DNA of 64,000 bases from Sulfuritalea sp. (GCA_016712985.1 JADJQA010000018.1:1-64000), one strand, 5' to 3'; numbered from the stretch's first letter, positions 9,858 to 18,842 are shown. A program made the numbers and translations. Notes: generated from the letters alone by a model not told the origin.

Positions 9858-10649
9858 TCAGTTGCGGTCTTCCTGCGGGCCTTGCACCCTGGCGTACAAG
9901 GCGATTAGCAGTGGTTTCATGTCGTCCGGAAGCTTCCCCCAGCCAGTCTCTGCAATCCCCTCTGGTATGCCAAACAGGGCTTCGGCCAGGCCGCCGGCGA
10001 TGGCGGCAACGGTATCGCTGTCGCCGCCAATGGAGATTGCGTTGCGGATGGCGTCTTCGTAGTCGGTGCCTTCCAGCGCGCAGGTCAGTGCTTGGGGGAC
10101 AGTGTCCAGGGCGCGTTCGTTGTAGCGATACCAGGGGCGGATCTCATCGACACTCATCGAAAGATCGTAGCCGAAACGGGCGACGATCTCTGCGCGAATT
10201 GCAGTTGCGGCCATGCCGGTTCTGGCAAGGTGAATGGCGACGGAGGTGGCCGCCGCTCCGCGCATGCCTTGCGGGTGATTGTGAGTGACAGCCGTGACGT
10301 GGTCGGACAGGCGGATCGCATGGTCGATGCTTTCGGCCAGCAGGCCGGCGGGCGAAACGCGCATGCCCGCGCCGTTGCCGTAGCTGTTGTAGGGGCCCTC
10401 GTCGTCGCTGCCAAGCCATTGGGCGAAGCGTGCGCCCCAACCGCCGTTCTTCTCATACCGGCGCCCCCAGGTACGCAGGGCAATGGCCGGGTCGATGCCA
10501 TTGACGAGGGCATCGGCCACAGCCACGGTGCAGACAGTGTCGTCGGTGAAGAATGCCCTGGGATGGAAGAACGGATCGAAATCCTTGGCCTTGTAGTTGT
10601 TGAACTCGTAGACCGAGCCCACGATGTCGCCGATGATCGCACCCAGCAT
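9858..10649 (-). CDS. ADP-ribosylglycohydrolase (DraG/ARH family)
   Basis: 263 aa, intact. Hydrolyses ADP-ribose from modified macromolecules or small molecules using two Mg ions. Visible ligand motifs: GAIIGDIVGSVYEF at the N-terminus, FTDDTVCTVAVADAL at about residues 34-48, and IGGDSDTVAAIAGGLAEA near 210-230, the typical D-D pair. The length is normal for bacterial stand-alone ARH proteins. It heads a minus-strand set with a SIR2 protein and two unknown genes. A 151-bp gap separates it from the divergent VWA gene and contains one dispersed 22-bp motif. The substrate cannot be told from sequence; a link to NAD or ADP-ribose turnover with the SIR2 neighbour is inference. Confidence 0.88.
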   Translation of the reverse strand: MLGAIIGDIVGSVYEFNNYKAKDFDPFFHPRAFFTDDTVCTVAVADALVNGIDPAIALRTWGRRYEKNGGWGARFAQWLGSDDEGPYNSYGNGAGMRVSPAGLLAESIDHAIRLSDHVTAVTHNHPQGMRGAAATSVAIHLARTGMAATAIRAEIVARFGYDLSMSVDEIRPWYRYNERALDTVPQALTCALEGTDYEDAIRNAISIGGDSDTVAAIAGGLAEALFGIPEGIAETGWGKLPDDMKPLLIALYARVQGPQEDRN

Positions 10650-10684
10650 GCTTACTTCCTCATAAGTCGCCAGTCTGCCCGAAA

Positions 10685-10706
10685 AGTCGGCGCTGGCGAT
10701 ACGGCG
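10685..10706 (+). repeat. Dispersed 22-bp motif, copy b
   Basis: AGTCGGCGCTGGCG, 2 nt, ACGGCG, between the divergent ARH and VWA genes. Confidence 0.55.
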
Positions 10707-10800
10707 ACAGCTTAGCGCCTGGCATGCTCATCGTGTGAGCATGACGCCACGTATCTTGTCGTTCATTCCCTCGACCGATTCCTACCGCACAGGAGACACG

Positions 10801-12123
10801 ATGAACCCGAACAACGTCCCTCAAGTCCTTTTGACCCCCCTCAAGCCCGCGCTCATCCTCGGCTGCGCACAGAAGCTGCGTGTGCTCGCGCGGGTGCAGT
10901 CGCCCGACCCCGATCCCGCCACCGTTTCGGCGCCGCCCCTACCACCTTGCGCTGGTCATTGATCGATCCGGCTCCATGTCCGGCCCCCGCTCGCCGAGGC
11001 GCTGCGCTGCGCGCGGCACATCGTGGATCGCCTTTCCCCTGGCGATCACGCGGCGTTGATCGACTTCGATTCGCGCGTGCGCACACTGGTGCCCGCCGGG
11101 CCTGTCGGCGACCGCAAGGCTCTCCACACGGCGCTTGCCGGCATCCATGCCGGTGGCACCACCGACCTGTGCGGCGGCTGGCAGGCCGGCAGCGCCGCCC
11201 TGCTGCCCGGCGCTGCCGAGGCCGCGCTGGCGCGCGTCATCCTGCTTTCCGACGGCAATGCCAATACCGGCGAGATCACCGACCCACCGGCCATCGCCGC
11301 CCTGTGCGCCCAGGCCGCCGCCGCCGGGGTGAGCACTTCCACCTATGGCCTGGGCCGTCACTTCAACGAGGAACTGATGGTCGCCATGGCCCGGCAGGGG
11401 CAAGGCAACCACTACTACGGCGACACCGCCGCCGATCTGTTCGGGCCCTTCGCCGAGGAATTCGACCTGATCTCCAGCCTGCATTCGCGGCAGGTGACGC
11501 TGTCGCTGGGCGCGCCCGCCGGGGTAAAGATCACCCTGCTCAACGACTACCCGGTCGAGATGCGGGACGGCTTTCCGTCCGTGCGTCTGCCGGACATCCC
11601 TTGGGGCGCAGAGGCATGGGCGCTGCTCGAACTGGAAATCCCGGCCGGACTGGCGCTCGAATCCGCCCAAGCGATCCTGCAGGCAGGGGTGAGCGGCGTG
11701 ACGCCGGATGGTGAACCCGTCGTCTACCCGGAGGCGAGCCTATTGCTCGGAGCTGTGTCCGCGCCCGCCTGGGATGTCCTGCTGGCCGACCGGCTGGTGG
11801 CCGAACGCCAGGCGGAACTGGCTGCAGCACGGCTGCTGGACGAGGCGCGGACCGCCGGGGAGGCCGGCGACTGGGCGACGATCGAGAGCCTGCTTGCCGC
11901 GGCGCACAGCCGCTTCGGCGGCTTTCCGTGGGTGGCCGAGGTGCTCGCCGGCATGGCGGAGATCGCCCGCGAGCGGGACATGGCACGTTTCAGGAAAGAG
12001 GCGTTTTATTCGGCGCGCAAAATGAACACGCGGCTGTCGGCCAAGGGGGAGGCGGCAGGGTTGGCAGATGAATTGGACAAGCCCGCCTTCCTGCGCCGCA
12101 AGAAGGCGCAGGGCAAGGCATAG
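10801..12123 (+). CDS. VWA-domain protein, frameshifted near 5' end
   Basis: About 440 residues from ATG 10801 (behind AGGAGACACG), opening MNPNNVPQVLLTPLKPA. Two indels near 10935-10990 split it; after them the frame gives a von Willebrand A domain with an intact MIDAS motif DRSGSMSG, then VILLSDGNANTGEITD and TYGLGRHFNEELM. The C-terminal part is helical (ERQAELAAARLLDEA) and ends KKAQGKA. There is no signal peptide, so it is probably cytosolic, like the metal-dependent adhesion proteins that pair with AAA+ ATPases. No ATPase partner is adjacent. CbbO, 2 kb downstream, also has a VWA domain, but the two share no obvious further similarity. Confidence 0.75.
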
Positions 12124-12248
12124 TTCGACGGGCCGCCGTCCGGCCCACGCCATGAGTTGATGCGGGCGACCGGAGACCCACCGGCGCTCGGGGGTGCCGC
12201 CGGCACAGCGGCCGATTCGGGCCGGACACGCTTCGGGATGAGCATGAC

Positions 12249-12566
12249 TCAATCCGCCGGCTCGGTCAGCCACAGCGGGATATCCCTTCTCCCATGCAGC
12301 ACTCGCCAGATCTCGATGGCGTCGGAACGCTCGGAATAGAAAACCAGATACGGGAAGCGCTTGAGCGGCCAGCAACGCAATCCCGGAATGTCGAGTTCGT
12401 GGGCGTAGCGCGGCGAGCCGGTCGCCGGACGCTTCTGAATGTGGCGGCAGGCCTGTTCGAGAGCATCGACGAAGCGCAGCGCAAGTGCCGGGGATTCGTT
12501 GAAGAAATGGTCGACGGCGTCGGCGACATCCTGGTCCGCAAGCCGCCGCCTCTGCAGGGATTTCAC
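12249..12566 (-). CDS. parE: ParE-family toxin
   Basis: 105 residues, intact. The fold signature is DQDVADAVDHFFNESPAL, SPRYAHELDIPGLRCWPL and RFPYLVFYSERSD followed by IEIWRVLHGRRDIP, typical of ParE/RelE-superfamily toxins, many of which poison DNA gyrase. It starts 14 bp after the antitoxin stop in one operon. Unlike the upstream RelE remnant this pair looks complete and may be active. Confidence 0.85.
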   Translation of the reverse strand: MKSLQRRRLADQDVADAVDHFFNESPALALRFVDALEQACRHIQKRPATGSPRYAHELDIPGLRCWPLKRFPYLVFYSERSDAIEIWRVLHGRRDIPLWLTEPAD

Positions 12567-12580
12567 GACGGATCGGTTCG

Positions 12581-12823
12581 TCAGGCCGCCTTGGCGCCCT
12601 TGCGAATGTCTGCCCGCAGCGCGGCAAAATATTCGCCGTCGGCTTCGCCCGACACCGGAGCGCGAGCGCCCTGAAGCATGACCTCGCGCAGGTGGGCACG
12701 GTCCTGGTCGCGGCGGATCAATTCGCGCACGTATTCGCTGGCGGTGCCGTAATTGGCCTCGGCGACCTTGCGGTCAACGAACTCCTTCAGCGCTTCCGGC
12801 AGGGAGACGTTCATCGTGGCCAT
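12581..12823 (-). CDS. parD: ParD-family ribbon-helix-helix antitoxin
   Basis: 80 residues from an ATG at 12823 with GGAGG eight bases upstream. The N-terminal ribbon-helix-helix (MATMNVSLPEALKEFVD, YGTASEYVRELIRRDQ) binds the operon promoter; the charged C-terminus neutralises ParE. It is first in the pair, the usual order, allowing more antitoxin than toxin. Confidence 0.88.
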   Translation of the reverse strand: MATMNVSLPEALKEFVDRKVAEANYGTASEYVRELIRRDQDRAHLREVMLQGARAPVSGEADGEYFAALRADIRKGAKAA

Positions 12824-13077
12824 GTGCGACCCTCCAATTGGCAAAGTTTGCCAAGAATCATAGCCCCGACCGCCGCCTGCAGGCAAGTTGGACGGGTTGT
12901 CGCCCTTAATCGCCGTATCGCCATCCGCTACGGCGAGGAGAGCGTACTTTGCTCGACCGCCCTGTAGCGCAGTTGTTTCATCAGCGTCGACTTTCCGCAG
13001 GCTCTCAAGTAAACGAAGGGCCGCCCCGAGTTTTCCTGGCACCTTGAGGGGGAAGTCGGTGTAGCGGATTTCTGGGG

Positions 13078-14046
13078 TCAAAGGTACTGCGCCGCCGCCT
13101 CTTGCAAGCGCTGCGCCACCTTGGCGCGCAGTTCCGTCGGGGCCAGCACTTCCACCTGCGGCCCGTACTTCACGATGTCCATCAGCAGTTCGGTGTCGTC
13201 GCTGTAGGGCACTTCGAGGATGTAGCGGCCTTCGGCGTCGTAATGGCTGCGCTGCTCCGCGTGCCAGTTTTCGGCGGAGGTCCAGCGGCCCTGCCAGGGT
13301 GTAAAGCGCAGGGTCGCCCACGTCACGTCGCGCCCGGCGAAGATGCCGTAGCCGACAGCGAGGACGGCGTGCAGTTCCTCGTGCGTGATTTCGATGGCCG
13401 GTGCGTCGAGAATCGTGGCGCCGCGCAGCGCATCGACGGAGAAGGTCCGGATCGCATCGCGGCTGTGGCACCAGGCATCCAGATACCAGTTTTCCTTGTA
13501 GCGCACCAGCCGTTGTGGTGACACCTGGCGGCTGTTGATTCGGTCGAGGTGGCGGTCGTGGTGCTGCAGCCGCAAGCGCCGACGACCCAACGTGGCCTCG
13601 GCGCAGACGCTGAAGTACTCGAGCGCCGGACGCCGCGTATTGGCCGGCATCAGCAGGATGCGGCGACGGATCTCGGCCGGCGCATGGCGCCCCTTGCCCA
13701 GCAGACCTTCGAGGCGCTTGCGCAGGGGTGCGATGTGCGGCCCAAGCAGGCCTGGCTGTATGGCTTCGAGCAGATGCTCGATGGTGAGCAGGGCGTGGAT
13801 TTCGGTGTCGTTGAACCACAGGCCGGGCAGGGCGTAGGACGGCCCCTGTGCAGCGTCTTCGAGGCGGTAGGCGCTCAGTTCGACATCGAAAACGATGGGC
13901 GCGTTGAGCTGGCTGCGCAGGTATTCGATGTCGCGCGTCAGCGTGGCCTGCGAACATTCAAGCGCATCGAGCAGCTCGCGCCGGCTGATCGCGCGCCGGG
14001 CGCGCAACAGTTGGTCGATGCGGTAAAGGCGCTCGGTACGGGTCAT
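13078..14046 (-). CDS. WYL-domain transcriptional regulator
   Basis: 322 residues from the ATG at 14046 (MTRTERLYRIDQLL). An N-terminal HTH_11/DeoR-like winged helix (RRELLDALECSQATLTRDIE, residues about 20-45) precedes a WYL sensor domain with ENWYLDAWCHSRDAIRTFSVD, and a WCX C-terminal part. Such proteins respond to nucleotides or nucleic acid and often control defence or DNA-damage genes. It is divergent from cbbO, and the 196-bp gap holds the predicted cbbO operator. That position is where a dedicated regulator such as CbbR often sits, so a role in Calvin gene control deserves a test, but WYL proteins are not known for this. Confidence 0.85.
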   Translation of the reverse strand: MTRTERLYRIDQLLRARRAISRRELLDALECSQATLTRDIEYLRSQLNAPIVFDVELSAYRLEDAAQGPSYALPGLWFNDTEIHALLTIEHLLEAIQPGLLGPHIAPLRKRLEGLLGKGRHAPAEIRRRILLMPANTRRPALEYFSVCAEATLGRRRLRLQHHDRHLDRINSRQVSPQRLVRYKENWYLDAWCHSRDAIRTFSVDALRGATILDAPAIEITHEELHAVLAVGYGIFAGRDVTWATLRFTPWQGRWTSAENWHAEQRSHYDAEGRYILEVPYSDDTELLMDIVKYGPQVEVLAPTELRAKVAQRLQEAAAQYL

Positions 14047-14106
14047 GGGACGTAGATTACCGTATGAATCTGGACGGGAGCGGGGTTTGCCCAGTTGTTG
14101 CCGCCC

Positions 14107-14144
14107 GGTTATCGACACCATAACCAAAAGTGACTGGCGCTTAT
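14107..14144 (+). promoter_or_regulatory. Putative CbbR-type operator upstream of cbbO
   Basis: TTAT (14109-14112), 7 nt, ATAA (14120-14123), 17 nt, TTAT (14141-14144). The first two form a perfect GGTTAT/ATAACC inverted repeat. The 17-nt core AAAAGTGACTGGCGC nearly equals that at fbp. It ends 98 bp before the cbbO ATG. Confidence 0.65.
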
Positions 14145-14242
14145 GATTCGCCGGTAATAGAGTGCGCGCAACTTATCGATTGCCGAGCGGGGCGGAAACG
14201 CCAGCTCGATTCCATTCGACCGGCGAAATAACGGAGAACAAG

Positions 14243-16663
14243 ATGGCCACCGGCTTCAGACCCGTCGCCGACGCGCGCAGCCGCAGTTTCGACCACCCGC
14301 AAGTGCAGGCCGCGTGGCAGGTGCTGGACTGCGGCTTTGCCGCCGTCGCCGATGTTTTCGAAGAATGCATCTACGGTGCGCTGACCAGCTTCAGCAAGCC
14401 GCAACTGGACGCCTATCTCGAGGCGGCCCGCGCCATCGGCAAACTCGGGCGCGGCGCCGAGCCGCTGCTCGCCTTCCTGGAGGAGTGGCCGACGGTGGTG
14501 GCCGCGTCCAGTGGCGACCAGGAACCCTTGCTGCCGCAGGTCATGGCCACCATCCGCGCCATGCAGAAGTCGCCCAACAGCAAGGCCATCACGCCCTTCC
14601 TGCAATCGTTGGCCACTGTCGCGCGGCGCCTGCAATCGGCCGAGCAGATCGAGCTCTACATCGATATTGCGCTGGACCTGATGCTGCGCACCTCGGGCTC
14701 GATCCACGGCCACCACATCACCTTTCCCAGCTCCGGCCTGCCGCATTTCTTCGCTCAGGCGCCGCGTCTCCTGGGCCTCGTGTCCACCGCCGGCCTGAAG
14801 AACTGGACCGACTACGGCATCCGCAATTGCGCGGGCCACCCCGAGCGCCAGGAGGAATACTTCCGCCTCGAATCCGCCGACAGCCTGGCGGTGTTGCAGC
14901 GCGAACGGCATGGCACCCTGTTCATCGACGTCGAACGGCAGCTCGAGCTCTACCTGCGCGCGCTCTGGGGCGATAGCGACCTGCTGGTTCCCTACTCCAC
15001 CGCCTTCGACGAATTGCGCAAGCCGGTTCCCTATTGCGACAAACTCGGCCTGCGCATTCCGGACGTGTTCGATGACTGGATATCTCCGATCCCCGTCCTG
15101 ACCTCCCCCTTGAAGGGGGAGGAACTGGACTCCTTCCTCCCCTTCAAGGGAAAGGTCGCATGCGACGATTGCGATTGGAGGGTCGGGGAGGGGATGGAGG
15201 TGAGAGTGTCCGGTATCGACCGCTACCGCGCCGTGCTCGCCCACATGGCCGGCCACAGGCGCTGGAGCCAGGCGCAGATCGCCGACAATTGGAGCCCCTT
15301 CCAGCGCATTGCCGTGGAGTTCTTCGAGGACTGCCGCGTCGAGACCCTGGTGATGCGCGAATATCCGGGCCTCCGCCGCGTCTTCCTCGCACTGCATCCG
15401 CAACCGCTCGAAGGTGCCTGCGATCCGGCCACCACATCCTGCCTTTGCGCCACCGCCTGGCGATGCTCTCGCGCGCTGATCGATCCCGCGCATGGCTATA
15501 CGGACAAGGACCTGCTGGAATTCGCCGGGCGCTTCCACGAGTCCCTGGCGGACGGCGAATCGAGCACCACGGAGATCGCCAGCCTGGCCCTCGCCTATGT
15601 CGCCCGGACACGGCGTCAGAGCGACCAGTTCGCCAACGTGCATTTCGACGACACGGTCATCGACTACCGCGACGACAACCGTCACCTGTGGCGATTCGTC
15701 GAGGCAGGGGACGAGGAAGAATCGTTCGACGAGGAGCGCAGACCGGAACCCGGCGCGAAGCACCAGGGCCTGCCCCCGCGCCACTATCCCGAGTGGGACC
15801 AGCAAAGCCAGACCTACCGGCCGGACTGGGTCAGCCTTTACGAAGTCCTGCATCCCGGCGGCAATGCGGGCGACATCGATAGGCTGCTGCAAAAGCATGC
15901 GATGCTCGCCAGGCGCCTCAAGCGCCTGCTCGACCTGCTAAAGCCTCAGGACAGGGTGCGCCTGCGCTACCAGGAGGAGGGCAGCGAACTCGACCTTGAA
16001 GTCGCGATTCGCTCGCTGATCGACATCAAGGGTGGTGCCCCCCCCGAAACGCGCATCAACATGAGCCATCGTACCGACGGGCGCGACATCGACGTCCTGT
16101 TGCTGCTCGACCTCTCGGAATCGCTTAATCAGAAGGTGAGGGGCAGCGATCAAACCGTTCTCCAGTTCAGTCGGGAAGCCGTCTCGCTGCTGGCCTGGGC
16201 CATCGATTGCCTCGGCGACCCCTGTGCGATTGCCGGCTTCCATTCCAACACCCGCCACGCCGTGCGCTATCAGCACATCAAGGGCTTTTCCGAGCCTTGG
16301 AACGATACCGTGAAGGCGCGGCTGGCGGCCATCGAGGCGGGATGGTCCACGCGCATGGGCGCCGCGCTGCGGCATGCCGGCCACTATCTGTCAGCGCGCA
16401 GGGCCGAAAAGAAGATCCTGCTGTTGCTGACCGATGGCGAACCGGCCGACATCGATGTCGCCGAGCCCGGTCATTTGCGCGCCGATGCCCGCAAGGCTGT
16501 CGAGGAACTAACGGCCAAGGGCATAACGACGTTCTGTCTGAGCCTCGATTCCAGGGCGGACGAGTATGTGCGCGAGATCTTTGGCAAGCGCTGGCGCGTG
16601 CTTGACCGCATCGAGCGCCTGCCCGAGGCGTTGCCTGAACTGTACATGAAACTGACGAGGTAG
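14243..16663 (+). CDS. cbbO: CbbO, RuBisCO activase adaptor with VWA domain
   Basis: 806 residues from an ATG at 14243 behind ACGGAGAACAAG. CbbO binds RuBisCO through its C-terminal VWA domain and docks on the CbbQ hexamer. The VWA MIDAS-like motif LLLDLSESLN is near residue 620, with LLLTDGEPADIDV and the C-terminus LPELYMKLTR. The central region VSGIDRYRAVLAHMAGHRRWS is typical. Residues about 280-322 (SPIPVLTSPLKGEE to RVGEGMEVR) are an in-frame insert encoded by a C/G-rich palindromic repeat not expected in the family. It follows its own operator rather than cbbQ, so expression is uncoupled from cbbMQ, and fbp follows with another operator. Confidence 0.92.
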   Translation: MATGFRPVADARSRSFDHPQVQAAWQVLDCGFAAVADVFEECIYGALTSFSKPQLDAYLEAARAIGKLGRGAEPLLAFLEEWPTVVAASSGDQEPLLPQVMATIRAMQKSPNSKAITPFLQSLATVARRLQSAEQIELYIDIALDLMLRTSGSIHGHHITFPSSGLPHFFAQAPRLLGLVSTAGLKNWTDYGIRNCAGHPERQEEYFRLESADSLAVLQRERHGTLFIDVERQLELYLRALWGDSDLLVPYSTAFDELRKPVPYCDKLGLRIPDVFDDWISPIPVLTSPLKGEELDSFLPFKGKVACDDCDWRVGEGMEVRVSGIDRYRAVLAHMAGHRRWSQAQIADNWSPFQRIAVEFFEDCRVETLVMREYPGLRRVFLALHPQPLEGACDPATTSCLCATAWRCSRALIDPAHGYTDKDLLEFAGRFHESLADGESSTTEIASLALAYVARTRRQSDQFANVHFDDTVIDYRDDNRHLWRFVEAGDEEESFDEERRPEPGAKHQGLPPRHYPEWDQQSQTYRPDWVSLYEVLHPGGNAGDIDRLLQKHAMLARRLKRLLDLLKPQDRVRLRYQEEGSELDLEVAIRSLIDIKGGAPPETRINMSHRTDGRDIDVLLLLDLSESLNQKVRGSDQTVLQFSREAVSLLAWAIDCLGDPCAIAGFHSNTRHAVRYQHIKGFSEPWNDTVKARLAAIEAGWSTRMGAALRHAGHYLSARRAEKKILLLLTDGEPADIDVAEPGHLRADARKAVEELTAKGITTFCLSLDSRADEYVREIFGKRWRVLDRIERLPEALPELYMKLTR
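15082..15208. repeat. Palindromic repeat inserted in frame in cbbO
   Basis: About 126 bp containing CCTCCCCCTTGAAGGGGG (15102 on), CCTCCCCTTCAAGGG (15137 on) and GGTCGGGGAGGGGATGG, all mutually complementary. This C/G-rich type is usually intergenic; a shorter relative, CCCCTCTCCCGGAGAGGGG, lies at about 63100 between amgK and murU. Here it adds about 42 codons without a stop. Confidence 0.65.
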
Positions 16664-16723
16664 CCTTTTGCCCGAGCCGCGCCAACTCGATCCCGGCGGG
16701 TCCCAGGGGAGAAAAGGTGCGGC

Positions 16724-16760
16724 CTTATCCGATAGATAAGAAAAAGTGAATGGTGCTTAT
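16724..16760 (+). promoter_or_regulatory. Putative CbbR-type operator upstream of fbp
   Basis: TTAT (16725-16728), 7 nt, ATAA (16736-16739), 17 nt, TTAT (16757-16760). The first pair extends to a perfect CTTATC/GATAAG repeat, as at cbbM, and the core AAAAAGTGAATGGTGC resembles cbbO. It ends 97 bp before the fbp ATG. Confidence 0.65.
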
Positions 16761-16857
16761 GGATCGATACGATTACATTGCCAGCCGGGCAAGCGGTGCT
16801 TTTTGGCGGCGGCAGTCTGCAGCGCGCAATCCGCGAACATTCTAAGGAGCAAGGTTC

Positions 16858-17948
16858 ATGCATCACGGTCGCACCACGCTGACGCGCTATACCATTGAAC
16901 AGGAGCACAAGCATCCAGGCGCCTCGGGCGAGTTCTCCGCGCTGCTCAATTCCCTGGCCACGTCAATCAAGATCATCTCCAACCAGGTGAACAAGGGTGC
17001 ACTGATCGGGACGCTCGGCAATGCCGGCGCCGACGGTGCATCGGTCAACGTCCAGGGCGAAGTGCAGAAGCGGCTCGATGTCATGAGCAACGACGTCATG
17101 CTACAGGAAGACGAGTGGTCCGGTGACCTGGGCGGCATGGCCTCAGAGGAGATGGCAGGGGTGTACTCGATTCCCGACCATTGCCGGCGCGGCAAGTATC
17201 TGCTGGTTTTCGATCCGCTCGACGGCAGTTCCAACATCGACGTGAATATGACGGTGGGAACGATCTTTTCGATTCTGCGCGCACCCAATCCGGGCAGCAA
17301 TGCCAGCATCGCGGATTTTCTGCAGCCCGGCACGGCACAGGTCTGTGCCGGCTTTGCGCTGTATGGTCCGGCGACCATGCTGGTGCTGACCACGGGCGAT
17401 GGCGTCGATGGCTTCACGCTGGACCGCGACATCGGCGCTTTTGTCCTGACCAATCCGCGGATGCGAATTCCGGCGGACGCGCACGAGTTCGCCATCAACG
17501 CGTCCAACGAGCGCTTCTGGGAGCCCCCGGTGAAGCGTTACATGGAAGAGTGTCTGGCCGGCAAGACGGGTTCCAGGGGCAAGGACTTCAACATGCGCTG
17601 GATCGCCTCGCTGGTCGCGGAGACCTTCCGCATTCTGACGCGCGGCGGCATTTTCCTCTACCCCAGGGACAACAAGGATCCTCGATGCCGGGTCGCTTGC
17701 GGCTGCTGTACGAGGCCAATCCTGTTTCCTTCCTCATCGAACAGGCTGGCGGCGCGGCGACCACCGGGCGCCGGCGGGTAATGGAGCTTGCGCCGACGGA
17801 ACTGCACCAGCGCGTACCGCTGATCTTCGGCTCGCGGAACGAAGTCGAACGCGTTTCCGGCTACTACCAGGAGTATGTCAGCGGCAAGGATCCGGATACC
17901 TTCAGCTCGCCGTTGTTTTCAAGTCGCTCGCTGTTCAGGGCTCAATAA
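16858..17948 (+). CDS. fbp: Fructose-1,6-bisphosphatase class I, one frameshift
   Basis: Dephosphorylates fructose 1,6-bisphosphate (and, in Calvin-cycle hosts, often sedoheptulose bisphosphate). An ATG at 16858 follows AAGGAG. About 362 residues: the metal site LVFDPLDGSSNIDVNM, then GGIFLYPRDNKDPR, PGRLRLLYEANPVSFL and EQAGGAATTG. One base is missing near 17688, between PRDNKDPR and MPGRLRLL, moving the last 85 codons to another frame. Conservation on both sides suggests a read error. It heads the prkB-tkt-gap series, 21 bp before prkB, and carries its own operator. Confidence 0.92.
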
Positions 17949-17969
17949 CGCTTTAACCAGGAGACAGGC

Positions 17970-18842
17970 ATGTCGGTCAAGCACCCCATCGTCGCCATTA
18001 CCGGATCCTCCGGCGCCGGCACGTCCACGGTCACCAAGTCTTTCGACCAGGTCTTTCGTCGCGAAAAGATCCGGGCGATCATCGTCGAAGGCGATTCGTT
18101 TCATCGCTATGACCGCGTCGCCATGAAAGCGGCGATGGAAGAGGCGCGAGTGCAGGGCAACAACCATTTCAGCCACTTCGGTCCGGAAGCCAATCTGCTC
18201 GAAGAACTCGCGGAGCTGTTCAAGACCTATGGGCAAACCGGCCGCGGCAAGGTCAGGAAGTACTTGCACAATGCCGAAGAAGCTGCACCGTATGGCCAGC
18301 AGTCGGGAGAATTCACCCCCTGGGAGGAGATTCCCGCGGATACCGACCTGATGTTCTACGAGGGACTGCACGGCGCGGCGGTCACCGACAAGGTCGATGT
18401 CGCGCAACAGGCCGATCTGCTGGTGGGCGTGGTGCCGACCATCAACCTCGAATGGATCCAGAAACTCCTGCGCGACAAGACCGCGCGCGGCTACTCGACC
18501 GAGGCGGTGGTGGATACCGTGCTGCGCCGCATGCCCGACTACGTGAATTACATCACCCCGCAGTTTTCGCGCACCCATGTGAATTTTCAGCGGGTGCCGA
18601 CGGTCGATACCTCGAATCCCTTCATTGCCCAGGACATTCCGACGCCCGATGAAAGCTTTGTCGTGATCCGCTTTGCCAACCCGAAGGGCATCGACTTTCC
18701 CTACCTGCTTTCGATGGTGCAGGGTTCCTTCATGTCGCGGCCGAACATCATCGTGGTCCCCGGCGGCAAGATGGAACTGGCGATGCAACTGATCTTCACG
18801 CCGCTGATCCTGCGCATGATGGAGAACCGCAAGCGGCTCTGA
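17970..18842 (+). CDS. prkB: Phosphoribulokinase
   Basis: 290 aa, intact, proteobacterial class I type. Makes ribulose 1,5-bisphosphate from ribulose 5-phosphate and ATP, the step unique to the Calvin cycle. The P-loop GSSGAGTST is at residues 12-20; VEGDSFHRYDR and FYEGLHGA are the substrate and Walker B segments. It starts 21 bp after fbp behind CAGGAGACAGGC. The allosteric NADH/AMP-type regulation known for this class is not readable from sequence. tkt follows after 116 bp. Confidence 0.95.
   Translation: MSVKHPIVAITGSSGAGTSTVTKSFDQVFRREKIRAIIVEGDSFHRYDRVAMKAAMEEARVQGNNHFSHFGPEANLLEELAELFKTYGQTGRGKVRKYLHNAEEAAPYGQQSGEFTPWEEIPADTDLMFYEGLHGAAVTDKVDVAQQADLLVGVVPTINLEWIQKLLRDKTARGYSTEAVVDTVLRRMPDYVNYITPQFSRTHVNFQRVPTVDTSNPFIAQDIPTPDESFVVIRFANPKGIDFPYLLSMVQGSFMSRPNIIVVPGGKMELAMQLIFTPLILRMMENRKRL

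Noticed and set aside
6441..10800. Integron cassette array with attC sites
   Set aside because: Cassette-like genes and repeats tempted this reading, but the 22-bp motif lacks the RYYYAAC/GTTRRRY cores and genes lie on both strands; no integrase is seen.
12581..13957. 458-residue minus-strand frame ending in ParD
   Set aside because: Only the last 80 codons are ParD; the rest is another frame of the WYL gene.
14141..15898. 585-residue open frame on the minus strand opposite cbbO
   Set aside because: Shadow of cbbO in GC-rich DNA; no family motif, and cbbO codes for a clear protein.
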